From: Candidatus Krumholzibacteriota bacterium
GTDB lineage: Bacteria; Krumholzibacteriota; Krumholzibacteriia; Krumholzibacteriales; Krumholzibacteriaceae
DNA length: 64,000 nt
NCBI GenBank assembly: GCA_030609325.1
Contig: JAUWCL010000003.1
Location: 57,286 to 121,285, forward strand
Direction of reading: 5' to 3'
Positions 27,616 through 36,887 of the stretch are shown in pieces. The notes beneath the pieces were generated by a model. That model saw only the letters and a list, made by a program, of their open reading frames with translations, had not been told where the DNA came from and made no database searches. Position numbers and translations under genes: made by a program. Every line of letters begins with the position of its first letter. Positions within the stretch are counted from its first letter, which is position 1.

Positions 27616-28758
27616 ATGGCACTGGAAGGAAACGCCAGGGATTTCGGGCTGAGCGAAATATTCCAGCTCATCTCGATCCAGAAGAAGTCGGGGATGCTCT
27701 CGGTCTCGGGCAACGAGAACATAGCCATATTCTTCCAGGACGGCCTGATCGTATCGACCAGGGACCGCAGGGCCAGGGCGCGCGACCCGCTCAAGGATTA
27801 CCTGCTCAGATACGGATTTGCAGGCCGCGACGAGATGAACAACCTACAGCAGATCCAGGCGAGGTCGAAGATGGATCTGGCCGACATCCTGCTTCAGGAA
27901 AAGTATTTCTCGGACGACGAGCTGAGCACGATCTTCACCGAGCAGATATACGAAACGGTCCAGGAGGTGCTCTCCTGGCCGAAGAGCTACTACAAATTCG
28001 TCTCGGGCACCAGCGTCCTCGTCGGCGTCCGGACCTTCTCGGCCATCAAGGTCGAGGGGCTTCTCATGGAGAGCATGAGGCGCATCGACGAATTCCCCGA
28101 GATGCGGAGGATCTTCCCGTCGGAGGAGATGGTCGTCCGACGCCTTCCCGCGCCGCAGGGCAAAAGCTCCCGGATCGAGAAGAACGAAGAGGTCATCTAC
28201 AACATGCTCTCCGAGGAGACAAGCATATCCGATCTCGTGGCGCACGCCCGTATGGCGAGGTTCAACACCTACGAAGCCCTGAAAAACCTCATCGAGAAGG
28301 AGCTTCTCGAGATCACGAAGGACACCAGCCCCGTCGCTGAGGAGGTCGAGGAAGAGGTTCTCGAGAAAAAGGCAAAGAGCGGAAAGAAACTGGCGCCGAC
28401 CTTCGTCGTCGTCTTCATGCTCATCGCATGCTTCATCGCCGGCGAATACGTCGTGCCCGCACTGCTGCCGCCGGGATGGACCGCAGAGGCCTTTTCGAGC
28501 GAGCTGTCGGCCGCGGGCGGTTCCGGCGAAGGCATGCTGTCGGCCGATCTCGAGGAATTTCGGCTGCGGCGGCTCGAGGCTACAGTGAGGGAGGGCCTCG
28601 AGGAGTATTTCGCCGTCAAGGGCACCTATCCGTTCACCCTCGAGATACTCATGGTGAGGAAGTTCATCACCCGCGACGCGATCGCGCGCATCCACCAGAC
28701 CGGCATCGTTTACAGGATGGGAAACAGCGGACGCGACTACACACTCGTCCGCGACTGA
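27616..28758 (+). CDS. DUF4388 (PATAN) domain protein with membrane helix and pseudopilin-like tail
   Basis: 380 aa. Residues ~1-110 match the DUF4388/PATAN pattern: FGLSEIFQLISIQKKSGMLS, IFFQDGLIVS, then a second helical part. A winged-helix-like segment follows at about 190-235 (EEVIYNMLSEETSISDLVAH). A membrane helix lies at about 258-280. The outer part has the coiled LRRLEATVREGLEEYFAVKG then TYPFTLEILM, as in type II pseudopilins (helix followed by YxxxGxYP). DUF4388 proteins are linked to signalling and gliding in deltaproteobacteria. The fusion with an extracytoplasmic tail is noteworthy. Its stop abuts the deacetylase stop, forming TGATCA. Confidence 0.85.
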   Translation: MALEGNARDFGLSEIFQLISIQKKSGMLSVSGNENIAIFFQDGLIVSTRDRRARARDPLKDYLLRYGFAGRDEMNNLQQIQARSKMDLADILLQEKYFSDDELSTIFTEQIYETVQEVLSWPKSYYKFVSGTSVLVGVRTFSAIKVEGLLMESMRRIDEFPEMRRIFPSEEMVVRRLPAPQGKSSRIEKNEEVIYNMLSEETSISDLVAHARMARFNTYEALKNLIEKELLEITKDTSPVAEEVEEEVLEKKAKSGKKLAPTFVVVFMLIACFIAGEYVVPALLPPGWTAEAFSSELSAAGGSGEGMLSADLEEFRLRRLEATVREGLEEYFAVKGTYPFTLEILMVRKFITRDAIARIHQTGIVYRMGNSGRDYTLVRD

Positions 28759-29634
28759 TCAACGTTTACCCTGTCTACTCTTGAGAAGCGGCGTCAGGTC
28801 GGCGACGGCGTTGATCATCCGCCCCTTTATATCCTCGAGCCAGAACAGGCCCCCGCGGGAGAGCTTTATCTTTATCGTCGCGGGAGTATCGATCACCCAG
28901 ACTCCCTCGCGCCTGAGCCGGTACCGGTCCGTCTCCCCCGCTCCGCCGGACGGGTAGAGGGTGAAAGCGGCCCTGTATCCTGCTTCCGCGGCGAGTGAAG
29001 CAACCTCCGGGTCCGACCTTCCGAACGGATAGGAAAGGCTGAGGACCTCCGCTCCAGTGCGACTCTCTATCTCTTCCCTGGACCTGACCATCTCCCGAAG
29101 CGCCTCTACACGAGTCATGCGGGTCAGCGGGAGGTGGCTCTCGCAGTGCGATCCGAACGAGAAGCCCCGCGGGCGAAGCGCTCTCACCATGTCCCAGTCC
29201 ATATGACGCGCCTTCCTCCCCGGCAGGCCGAGTTCCCAGCTGTTCTCCTCACCGGCAAACCCGGAGACGAGGAAAACCAGCGCGGGCACTCCCATGCGCT
29301 CCAGCACCGGAGCGGCACTCGCAGCGATGCAGTCGTATCCGTCGTCGAATGTGAGGAGGATCTCCTTCTCCCCGGCGGGCCTGCTCCCTTCTATCGACTC
29401 GAGGAAGGCCCTCTCGTCGATGAAACGGTATCCCGAATCGATCAGGGAAGCGATATGCCTCTCGAATCTGCCGGGGCTGATCCAGGTCCCCCCGAATTCG
29501 AAATCGACCACCTTGTGATAGGTAAGGACCCCGGGGATCGAACGGTCGGGATACCCCCACCTGATCCGCCAGAGAGCGTATAGAGCGGCGACGGCAAGGA
29601 TGAGAAGAGCCGCCGCCTGGAGTATCGTCGTCAT
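28759..29634 (-). CDS. Polysaccharide deacetylase family protein (carbohydrate esterase 4)
   Basis: 291 aa with an N-terminal membrane helix (about 5-24), so it is anchored in the inner membrane facing the periplasm or exported. CE4 motif 1 TFDDGYD (catalytic base and metal Asp) is at about 95-101, motif 2 is GSHCESHLPLT (metal His residues) and motif 3 is LSYPFGRSD. All key residues are present, so deacetylation of an N-acetylated glycan such as peptidoglycan or a capsule is likely. The exact substrate is unknown. The start overlaps the dut stop by four bases. Confidence 0.9.
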   Translation of the reverse strand: MTTILQAAALLILAVAALYALWRIRWGYPDRSIPGVLTYHKVVDFEFGGTWISPGRFERHIASLIDSGYRFIDERAFLESIEGSRPAGEKEILLTFDDGYDCIAASAAPVLERMGVPALVFLVSGFAGEENSWELGLPGRKARHMDWDMVRALRPRGFSFGSHCESHLPLTRMTRVEALREMVRSREEIESRTGAEVLSLSYPFGRSDPEVASLAAEAGYRAAFTLYPSGGAGETDRYRLRREGVWVIDTPATIKIKLSRGGLFWLEDIKGRMINAVADLTPLLKSRQGKR

Positions 29635-30110
29635 CTCCGTCCCCTGCCCGTATGGCCGAAGCCTCCCGGGCCGCGCTCCGTGCTGTCGAGCCGCTCAGTC
29701 TCAACGAGCTCCGTTTCCGGCAGGGAACAGACGACCATCTGCGCTATGCGGTCCCCCCTGCGTACGGTGAAATCTTCGTCGCCGAAATTGAACAGGATCA
29801 CACCGACCTCACCGCGGTAGTCGCTGTCTATGGTGCCGGGGCTGTTGAGCAGTCCGATCCTGCTCTTCAGGGCGAGGCCGCTGCGGGGTCTCACCTGCGC
29901 CTCGTATCCCGGTGGTACGGCCATCTCGAATCCCGCGGGAACGAGGATCGCACTGCCCGGCTCGATGACGACGTCACCGGAGCAGGCCGCCTGCAGATCG
30001 AATCCGCTCGATCTTTCCGTCATGCGGGCGAGCGGGGACAGGCCGTCATGATGGGGGAGATACCTTATCTCGACCGTCACCGGTGCCCCGTCTTTCGATC
30101 CGCCGTTCAT
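29631..30110 (-). CDS. dut: dUTP diphosphatase (dUTPase)
   Basis: Hydrolyses dUTP to dUMP and keeps uracil out of DNA. 159 aa from the ATG at 30110, which overlaps the M16 peptidase stop (ATGA). A longer open frame to 30659 is only read-through of the peptidase gene. All five trimeric-dUTPase motifs are visible: SSGFDL; PRSGLALKSRIGL; NSPGTIDSDYRGEVGVILFN; RRGDRIAQMV; STERGPGGFGHTG. The N-terminus (about 25 residues) is slightly longer than in E. coli. Confidence 0.95.
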   Translation of the reverse strand: MNGGSKDGAPVTVEIRYLPHHDGLSPLARMTERSSGFDLQAACSGDVVIEPGSAILVPAGFEMAVPPGYEAQVRPRSGLALKSRIGLLNSPGTIDSDYRGEVGVILFNFGDEDFTVRRGDRIAQMVVCSLPETELVETERLDSTERGPGGFGHTGRGRR

Positions 30111-31372
30111 CGGGACGATTTCCTTCCTGCCGCTCCGTCCGGCCCGCAGACGGCCCGGATCAGGCGGCGCGGCGCGAGAAGCTTCCCTGCCGCCTCGCCG
30201 ACCATAGACACATCCACGGCGTCGATGTCGCGGAGCACATCCTCGACCTTCCTGAACTCGCCGAGGCAGCACTCCTCGTGGAAGAGCCTGAACAGCCTCG
30301 TCTCGGAGCTCTCGAGGCTGAGGATTATCGATCCCTTGAGCTGGGCCCTGGCGCTTTCGAGCTCCCCGGCCGTGATGTCGCCGGTGCGGATGTTCTCCAT
30401 CTCCCTGTCGAATATCTCGAGAGCGGGCTTCACGTTCCTGGGATCGACGGAGAAGTATACCGAAAAGGCGCCCGTGTCGCTCCAGAAATTGACATGCGAG
30501 TAGACCGAATAGGCGAGCCCGGTTCTCTCCCTCATGCTCTGGAACAGGCGCGAGGATACCCCGCCGCCGACAATGCCGGAGAGGAGCATCACGGTGAACC
30601 TCATCGGGTCGCCGGCCGAAACGGTCCTCGCCCCGACACAGACGTGGTGCTGGCTCCATCCGCTCTTACGTGCCGACCTCGACACGGCGGGCATGAACCT
30701 GTCGCGCCTTGGTCCCGGGCGCCGGCCCTTCAGCGAAAATGCGAATCTGCGGTTGAGAATCCGCGCGACCCTTCCGGGGGGCAGAGTACCGATATAGGCA
30801 AAAACGGTGTTCGCCGCCGTGTATGTCTTCCTGTGAAACGACAGGATTTCGTCGCGGCTGATGCGGGAGATGTCCCTGAGGTTTCCGGCGACGGGATAAC
30901 CGAGCTGGCTCCCGCTGAAAAGCCCCCTGAAGAATAGCTCGTACGTCGCTTCCTCGGGCGAGTCATTGACGCCCCTGATCTCCTCCCTTATCACCTTCAG
31001 CTCCGTTCTCAGCGCTGGAGACTCTATGAGAGGATTCAGGACGATATCGGAGAATACGTCGGCGAGCCTGGGGAAGTGCTCCTCGAGCGTCCTCCCGTAA
31101 TAGCAGACCGCTTCCTTGCTTGTGAAGGCGTCCCACTGGCCGCCAATTGACTCAAGATCGAGGGCGATATCGAGGCCGCTGCGCGACGGCGTCCCGCGGA
31201 AGACCATGTGCTCGAGGACATGCGACATCCCGCGCTCGCCGGCCCCCTCGTCGCGGGAACCCTTCCTTATCCAGACGCCGAACGCCGTGGTCGGCGATAC
31301 GATATTCCTCTGATAAAGCAGAATCGCCCCCGAATCGAGGGCGATCCTGCGTGGTTCAGGCAAATTTATCAT
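30107..31372 (-). CDS. M16 family zinc metallopeptidase (processing peptidase-like)
   Basis: 421 aa, the length of bacterial homologues of the mitochondrial processing peptidase beta subunit. The inverted zinc motif HVLEH has H51, E54 and H55. The third ligand is E131, 76 residues later, in LKVIREEIRG, exactly as in the family. The second half is the inactive M16_C domain (AYSVYSHVNFWSDTGAFSVY). The position right after pnp is conserved in many bacteria (ymxG/mlpA type). Substrate unknown. Confidence 0.93.
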   Translation of the reverse strand: MINLPEPRRIALDSGAILLYQRNIVSPTTAFGVWIRKGSRDEGAGERGMSHVLEHMVFRGTPSRSGLDIALDLESIGGQWDAFTSKEAVCYYGRTLEEHFPRLADVFSDIVLNPLIESPALRTELKVIREEIRGVNDSPEEATYELFFRGLFSGSQLGYPVAGNLRDISRISRDEILSFHRKTYTAANTVFAYIGTLPPGRVARILNRRFAFSLKGRRPGPRRDRFMPAVSRSARKSGWSQHHVCVGARTVSAGDPMRFTVMLLSGIVGGGVSSRLFQSMRERTGLAYSVYSHVNFWSDTGAFSVYFSVDPRNVKPALEIFDREMENIRTGDITAGELESARAQLKGSIILSLESSETRLFRLFHEECCLGEFRKVEDVLRDIDAVDVSMVGEAAGKLLAPRRLIRAVCGPDGAAGRKSSR

Positions 31373-31378
31373 AAGGGA

Positions 31379-33532
31379 TCAGTGACGCTTCCTGTTGTCC
31401 CTGCGGCCGCGGTCCCTGCGGCCGCCTTCGTCCCTGCTGTCCCGGCTGTTCTCTACATAACCGGGAAGGAGGACCTTGCGGCTCAGGCGGATCTTGCCGT
31501 CCCTGTCGATGTTGACGACCTTGACCTCGATCTCGTCGCCGACGTTGAGGACATCCTCGACCCTTTCGACACGATTGATGTCAATCTCGGAGATGTGCAG
31601 CAGCCCGTCGCGGCCGGGCATGATCTCAAGGAACGCGCCGAACTGTACGACGCTCCTGACCCTGCCCATGTAGACCTTGTCGAGTTCGGGCTCGGCGGTG
31701 ATCTCGTCGATCAACGCCATCGCCTTGTCATGCGATTCCTTGTCGATTGCGGCGATGGTCACCGTACCGTCGTCCTCGATATCGATCTTCGCTCCCGATG
31801 TATCCTGGATATGACGGATCATCTTGCCCCCCGGGCCGATGATCTCGCGGATCTTGTCGACCGGCACCTTGATCTGGAAGATCTTCGGCGCGTAGGGCGA
31901 GATGTCGTCTTTGGCCTTCTCGATCGTACCGTCCATGATGTCGAGGATATGTATCCTCGCGCGCCTCGCCTGCTCGAGCGCTTCGGTCATGATCTCCTTG
32001 GAAATACCCGAGATCTTGACGTCCATCTGGAAGCCCGTGACGCCGTCGCGCGTGCCGGTGACCTTGAAGTCCATGTCCCCGAGATGGTCCTCGAGGCCGA
32101 GGATATCGGTGAGGATCGCGTACTTGCCTTCCTCCATGATCATACCCATAGCGACGCCCGCTACGGCCTTCCTGACCGGTACGCCTGCGTCCATCAGCGC
32201 GAGGCTTCCGCCGCAGACAGTGGCCATCGAGCTCGAACCGTTCGACTCGAGTATGTCGGACACCACCCTGATCGTGTACGGGAAGTCCTCGTCGGCTGGG
32301 ATAACGGGGCGGATCGCCCTCTCGGCGAGCGCTCCGTGGCCGATTTCCCTGCGTCCGGGCCCGCGGAAGAATCCGACCTCGCCGACGCTGTACGGCGGGA
32401 AGTTATAATGAAGCATGTATTTCTTCCAGCTCTCGCCGGACAGCGCGTCTATGCGCTGCTCGTCCTGCGAGGTGCCGAGCGTCGTCACGACGAGGCTCTG
32501 CGTCTCACCCCTGGTGAACAGGGCGCTGCCGTGCGTCCTCGGAAGGATGGCGATCTCGCACTCGATGCCGCGGACCTCGTCGTAGGCGCGGCCGTCGGTC
32601 CTGACCTTCTCCTCGAGAATCATCTTCCTGACGGCCTCGCGCTCGAGGTCGTGTATTATGCTCTTTATCACTTTTTCCGACTCGGGGAATTCCTCGGCGT
32701 ACTTCTCGAGGGCCTGATCGGTCAACTCGGTGAGGGCCTTCGCGCGGATGTGCTTGCCCCTGATCCGGCACCGCTGGTCGATCTCCTGGAAGTAGTCGTG
32801 CCTGAGCCTCTGCTGGAGGTCCTGGTCGACCTCGGTCACGGTGAACGTCCTCTTCTCGGGGATCTCGCATTCGGCAATCAGTTCCCGCTGGAAGGCGTTG
32901 AGTTCCCTGATCTTCACGTGCCCGAAATCGAGCGCCTCGATGAGCTTCGCCTCGGACAGCTCGTCGGCCGATCCCTCTACCATGATGATCGCATCGTCGG
33001 AGCCGGCGATAACCAGCTCGAAGCTGCCCTCCTCGACCTCGTCGAATGTCGGGTTGAGGATGAACTCACCGTCCTTCATGCCCACACGCGCCCCGCTGAG
33101 GACCGTGTCGAACGGGATATTCGATATATTCAGCGCCAGTGAAGCCCCCACAATGCCGAGAACGTCGGCCTGGTGCTGCTGATCGCTGCTCAGAACGGTA
33201 CACGCCACCTGGACCTCGCTCATGAAGCCCTCGGGGAACAGCGGCCTGATCGGCCTGTCTATCTGTCTGGCGCCGAGGGTCTCCCTCTCGGAGGGCCGTC
33301 CCTCGCGCTTGAAGAATCCACCGGGGATCTTGCCCGCGGCGTAGAACTTCTCCCTGTACTCGACGAAGAGCGGGAAGTAACCCCTGTCGCTCAGGGCCTC
33401 CGAAGAGACGGCCGTGACGAGGACTGTCGTCCCGGCCTCCCCGACGAGCACCGAACCGTCCGCCTGTCTGGCGACACGCCCGGTCTCGAGGGAAAACTCT
33501 CTTCCGTCGATCTGTTTTGTCTTTCTTATCAT
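31379..33532 (-). CDS. pnp: Polyribonucleotide nucleotidyltransferase (PNPase)
   Basis: 3'-5' phosphorolytic RNase and RNA decay enzyme. 717 aa with two RNase PH domains (about 10-230 and 310-540; GQIDRPIRPLFPEGF-type sequence in the first), the KH domain REIIGPGGKMIRHIQDTSGA near 560-610, and the S1 domain VYMGRVRSVVQFGAFLEIMP near 625-695. The C-terminus is a basic RG/RD-rich tail (DEGGRRDRGRRDNRKRH), which probably aids RNA binding. It follows rpsO as in most bacteria, with a 93-nt spacer. Confidence 0.97.
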   Translation of the reverse strand: MIRKTKQIDGREFSLETGRVARQADGSVLVGEAGTTVLVTAVSSEALSDRGYFPLFVEYREKFYAAGKIPGGFFKREGRPSERETLGARQIDRPIRPLFPEGFMSEVQVACTVLSSDQQHQADVLGIVGASLALNISNIPFDTVLSGARVGMKDGEFILNPTFDEVEEGSFELVIAGSDDAIIMVEGSADELSEAKLIEALDFGHVKIRELNAFQRELIAECEIPEKRTFTVTEVDQDLQQRLRHDYFQEIDQRCRIRGKHIRAKALTELTDQALEKYAEEFPESEKVIKSIIHDLEREAVRKMILEEKVRTDGRAYDEVRGIECEIAILPRTHGSALFTRGETQSLVVTTLGTSQDEQRIDALSGESWKKYMLHYNFPPYSVGEVGFFRGPGRREIGHGALAERAIRPVIPADEDFPYTIRVVSDILESNGSSSMATVCGGSLALMDAGVPVRKAVAGVAMGMIMEEGKYAILTDILGLEDHLGDMDFKVTGTRDGVTGFQMDVKISGISKEIMTEALEQARRARIHILDIMDGTIEKAKDDISPYAPKIFQIKVPVDKIREIIGPGGKMIRHIQDTSGAKIDIEDDGTVTIAAIDKESHDKAMALIDEITAEPELDKVYMGRVRSVVQFGAFLEIMPGRDGLLHISEIDINRVERVEDVLNVGDEIEVKVVNIDRDGKIRLSRKVLLPGYVENSRDSRDEGGRRDRGRRDNRKRH

Positions 33533-33625
33533 TCCGTTTCTCTTTCCTCCATCTGCCGATATTAACAGAAGGTACTATTTCACCCGGCGGCCACTACACC
33601 GTAGGTAAAACAACAAGTGCTATGC

Positions 33626-33895
33626 TTACTTCCTGAGGTTGAGTTCCTTGATAAGCTCGCGGTACTTCTCGATCCTGCTCTTCTTCAGGTAATCAAGAAG
33701 CTTGCGGCGGCGACCGACGAGCTTGAGAAGCCCCCGTCTCGACGCGAAGTCTTTCTTGTGAACCTTGAAGTGCTCGGTAAGAGCGTTGATGCGTTCTGTA
33801 AGGAGCGCGATCTGTACTTCCGGAGAGCCCGAGTCGAGCTCGTGCAGCCGGAATTTGCTGATAACCTCTTTCTTAGTGTCTTTTTGCAGTGCCAT
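33626..33895 (-). CDS. rpsO: 30S ribosomal protein S15
   Basis: 89 aa, the standard length. Sequence hallmarks are [22 protein letters not shown] and [21 protein letters not shown] start it at 33895, with an excellent AAAGGAGGTCAGGACG before the ATG. Frames reaching up to 34027 merely extend into the leader. A promoter lies at 34000-34027. S15 binds 16S rRNA early in 30S assembly and represses its own translation in E. coli. Confidence 0.98.
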   Translation of the reverse strand: MALQKDTKKEVISKFRLHELDSGSPEVQIALLTERINALTEHFKVHKKDFASRRGLLKLVGRRRKLLDYLKKSRIEKYRELIKELNLRK

Positions 33896-33999
33896 CGTCC
33901 TGACCTCCTTTACACACGTGCTGATACACGATGGCAGCAGAAAGGACCCCATGCCCGATCCGCCTGGAACTGCCTTGTACGTTTCAAGTGCAATGCCCA

Positions 34000-34027
34000 A
34001 ACATACATGACAATTTCGGATTGTCAA
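34000..34027 (-). promoter_or_regulatory. Promoter of rpsO-pnp overlapped by a palindrome
   Basis: Minus-strand TTGACA (34022-34027), 16-bp spacer and TATGTT (34000-34005), just after the ribF stop. The inverted repeat GACAAT (34009-34014) / ATTGTC (34020-34025), with a 5-nt loop that reads UUCGG on the plus strand, overlaps the -35 box and could be an operator. Leader to the rpsO ATG is about 100 nt. Confidence 0.6.
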
Positions 34028-34968
34028 CGTTTCTTTTCCAGAATCCGCCTGACCTTTACGCTATCCCTTAGAAGCTGATCCATCAGCTCTTCCCGGCCGC
34101 GGAACCGCCTCTCGTCGCGTATGTATTCGACGACATGTATCCGCAGCCTGCTGCCGTACAGGTCGCCGTCGAAATTGAACAGATGGACCTCGATGCTCTC
34201 GCGCCCGTCGCACCTGACCGTCGGCGCGAGCCCGATGTTCATCATCCCCCCGTAGCTCGCCCCGCCCGTATCCACCGTCACGGCGTAGGCGCCACCGGGC
34301 GGTATCAGCTTCTCGCTGTGGGCAACGCAGGCGTTTGCCGTCGGATACCCGAGCTCACTGCCCATTCCCCCGCCGCTCTCTACGTCGGCGTCGAAGAAAT
34401 AGGGACGGGTGAGGAATCTCGCCGCGCGGCCCATCTTCTTCTCCATCACGTCCTTCCTGATCCTCGTGCTCGAGACCGCCGTGCCTTCTACAACGACCGG
34501 AGGGACCACCGTCACGCCGAAGGCTGACCTTTTCCCTTCCTCGATCAGGGCCTCGCTTCCTCCCCGCCTGCCCCTGCCGAGATGGAAATCGTATCCGACG
34601 ATCAGCTGACGCATCCCCAGGTCGCCGACGAGCCTGTTCCTTATATAGTCGGCGTAGGGAGTCGAAGCGGTCACATCGTCGAACTTCTCGACGAATATCA
34701 CGTCCAGTCCCATCCCCTGCAGCAGTGAAAGCTTCTCGTCCAGAGTGGTCAGCAGAACGGGGGCTGCCTCCGGGCGGGTCACGCTCATCGGATGCCTGTC
34801 GAAGGTCACGAGGACGGTCCTCCGCAGGCCCGCCTCCTTCGCCCTCTCGAGCACCTCGGAGATGACCTTCTGGTGGCCGGTGTGGACCCCGTCAAAAACC
34901 CCGACGGTGACTGCCGAATCAGCCTTATCGAGGACTGTCGCCTCTGCGCTTCTGATCAGCTCGGTCAT
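34024..34968 (-). CDS. ribF: Bifunctional riboflavin kinase / FAD synthetase
   Basis: Makes FMN and then FAD. 314 aa. The N-terminal nucleotidyltransferase has [14 protein letters not shown] (HxGH-type: HTGH), VTFDRHP and the SSTRIRKDV signature. The C-terminal riboflavin kinase has LGYPTANA and [12 protein letters not shown], with the catalytic Glu in [15 protein letters not shown]. It begins 3 nt after truB, the usual neighbour. Confidence 0.96.
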   Translation of the reverse strand: MTELIRSAEATVLDKADSAVTVGVFDGVHTGHQKVISEVLERAKEAGLRRTVLVTFDRHPMSVTRPEAAPVLLTTLDEKLSLLQGMGLDVIFVEKFDDVTASTPYADYIRNRLVGDLGMRQLIVGYDFHLGRGRRGGSEALIEEGKRSAFGVTVVPPVVVEGTAVSSTRIRKDVMEKKMGRAARFLTRPYFFDADVESGGGMGSELGYPTANACVAHSEKLIPPGGAYAVTVDTGGASYGGMMNIGLAPTVRCDGRESIEVHLFNFDGDLYGSRLRIHVVEYIRDERRFRGREELMDQLLRDSVKVRRILEKKR

Positions 34969-34971
34969 CGC

Positions 34972-35877
34972 TTATGATCCCCGGTCTTCACCGATGAAGA
35001 CCCTCCTGAGCTTCATCATCCCTGCCGGCCCCGCCTCGGCGAGCGCGCAGAGCCTTCCCTCGCCGTCGACGAGACGGACTATCTCCCCCGTTCGAGCCGA
35101 CGGGCCGTCCATCCTGGGGGGGGCGCCTTTGCGCACCCCGGCGGCCTGCTGCTCGTCGAGCTCGACGGACCTGAGGTGGCCAAGAGCCTCCGTTATCCCG
35201 AAACCGGGCTTCTCCATATCGGCCAACCCGTCGAAACGATCGTCCGGCACGGCCGAATCCACGTCGAACTGCCCGATCTTCGTCCTCACGAGGCTCTTCA
35301 GGTGCGCCGGCACCCCGAGCTTCGCTCCGATCTCCTCGGCCAGGACCCTCATATACATCCCCCTCGCGCATACAGCCTCTATCCGAAAGACGGGGAGCCT
35401 GCAGCCGAGCAGATTCAATGCGTACGTCTCGACCTCGCGCGGCCTGCGCTCCACCTGCTCGCCCCTGCGGGCCAGCGTGTAGAGGGGTACGCCCTTGTGC
35501 TTCAGGGCGGAGAACATCGGAGGAATCTGCTCCCTCCTGCCGAGGAATGAGAGAAGGACCGGCAGGATCGCCTCTTCGGTGATTCCGCTCCAGTCTCCTG
35601 TCTCAACGACCTTCCCCTCGGCATCGTTAGTGTCTGTCGAACTGCCCAGCTCGATATCGGCGATATACGTCTTGGGCAGGTCCATCAGGTAGCTCGACAG
35701 CTTCGTGGCATCGCCCGTAAGGAGCAGCACGAGGCCTGTGGCAAGCGGGTCGAGCGTACCAGAATGTCCGACCTTCCTGATCTTCACAGCCTTCCTGAAG
35801 CGCCTGATGACATCGAATGTCGACAGGCCGTGAGACTTGTTTACGGGTATTACGAGATTATCGAGTCTGTCTTCCAT
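34972..35877 (-). CDS. truB: tRNA pseudouridine-55 synthase
   Basis: Isomerises U55 of the tRNA T-loop. 301 aa. The catalytic aspartate is D43 in KVGHSGTLDPLATGLVLLL. Other family segments are KTYIADIELGSSTDTNDAEG, PMFSALKHKGVPLYTLARRG and ARGMYMRVLAEEIG (where many TruBs have SKGTYIRxLA). The C-terminus carries a short PUA-like part. It lies between nrnA and ribF in the translation block. Confidence 0.96.
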   Translation of the reverse strand: MEDRLDNLVIPVNKSHGLSTFDVIRRFRKAVKIRKVGHSGTLDPLATGLVLLLTGDATKLSSYLMDLPKTYIADIELGSSTDTNDAEGKVVETGDWSGITEEAILPVLLSFLGRREQIPPMFSALKHKGVPLYTLARRGEQVERRPREVETYALNLLGCRLPVFRIEAVCARGMYMRVLAEEIGAKLGVPAHLKSLVRTKIGQFDVDSAVPDDRFDGLADMEKPGFGITEALGHLRSVELDEQQAAGVRKGAPPRMDGPSARTGEIVRLVDGEGRLCALAEAGPAGMMKLRRVFIGEDRGS

Positions 35878-35903
35878 ATGCGATGCGTTGTCTCCGCGCG
35901 GCT

Positions 35904-36887
35904 TCAGTCCAGCAGTTCTCCGAAGCCGTCAACAATTATCTTCCTCGCGGATGCCAGATCGGTCTCGAGCGTGAGGCCGGCCGCCCTGACATGCCCGCCG
36001 CCGCCGAATCTCTCGGCGAGAGCCGAGACGTCGTGATGGTTTCTCGAGCGGAGGCTGACCCTTACCTCGCCAGGGACGGTCTCCCTGAAGAGTGCCACGA
36101 GCTCGACGTCGTCGAGCGCGGCGCCGTAATCGATGAATCCTTCCGAATCCTTCAGCGTCGTCCCTGTTCTCTCGAGCATCTCCGAGGTGACCTCCATAGT
36201 CGCGGCACGTCCGTCGAGGTGCAGGCGCAGGGAATCCAGCACGAGGCCGAGCAGTCTGAGCGTTGTGAATTTCTCCACATATATGTATTCGTGCGCCAGC
36301 TCGTACGCCCTCGCCCCAAGGTCGATCAGCTCCGAGGCAATACGAAGGGCTTCGGAATCCACGTTCTGGAAGCGGAAGCCGCCCGTATCCATCAGAATGC
36401 CGAGGTAGAGGCAGTCAGCCATGTCGGCCGTGATCCTGTCGGAGGCCGCCGACATGAAAAATCTGTATACCAGTACAGTCGTTGCGGCGGCGGCGGCATC
36501 GACGACGTTCACGCAGCCGTACATTTCGTTCGTGGGGTGATGGTCGATGTTGATGACATCCTCGTTCTCGCAGGACCTGGCGAAATTCTCCGTCCTCGCC
36601 GTATTCGGGGAATCGACGGCTATTACGAGGTCATGCTCGAAGCTCGATGCCTCCTCGCGCTCCGCGAGCGTCGATGCACCGGGGAGCATGAGGAACAGTT
36701 CGGAGATCTCGCCGGGGGCATAACACATGACCTTCTTGCCCATCTCCCCAAGCATCAGGGCGATGGCGAACATCGAACCGATACAGTCCCCGTCGGGATC
36801 GATGTGCCCCGTCACAAGGACCGATTCGTGGCGGTCGATCAGCGCCATCATCTCCGAGAATTCACTTTCGAACCTCTCCCTGCTCAT
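35904..36887 (-). CDS. nrnA: DHH-family phosphoesterase, NrnA-like (oligoribonuclease / pAp phosphatase)
   Basis: 327 aa with the DHH motif as NIDHHPTNEMYG near residue 120, metal ligands in GHIDPDGDCIGSMFA near residue 26 and VIAVDSPN, and a DHHA1 domain ending ERFGGGGHVRAAGLTL. NrnA degrades short RNAs and dephosphorylates 3'-phosphoadenosine 5'-phosphate. The start overlaps the rbfA stop (ATGA), a conserved order seen in Firmicutes and many other phyla. Confidence 0.93.
   Translation of the reverse strand: MSRERFESEFSEMMALIDRHESVLVTGHIDPDGDCIGSMFAIALMLGEMGKKVMCYAPGEISELFLMLPGASTLAEREEASSFEHDLVIAVDSPNTARTENFARSCENEDVINIDHHPTNEMYGCVNVVDAAAAATTVLVYRFFMSAASDRITADMADCLYLGILMDTGGFRFQNVDSEALRIASELIDLGARAYELAHEYIYVEKFTTLRLLGLVLDSLRLHLDGRAATMEVTSEMLERTGTTLKDSEGFIDYGAALDDVELVALFRETVPGEVRVSLRSRNHHDVSALAERFGGGGHVRAAGLTLETDLASARKIIVDGFGELLD

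Noticed and set aside
31208..33142. 644-codon plus-strand open frame opposite pnp
   Set aside because: Antisense shadow of PNPase rich in Asp/Leu/Val.
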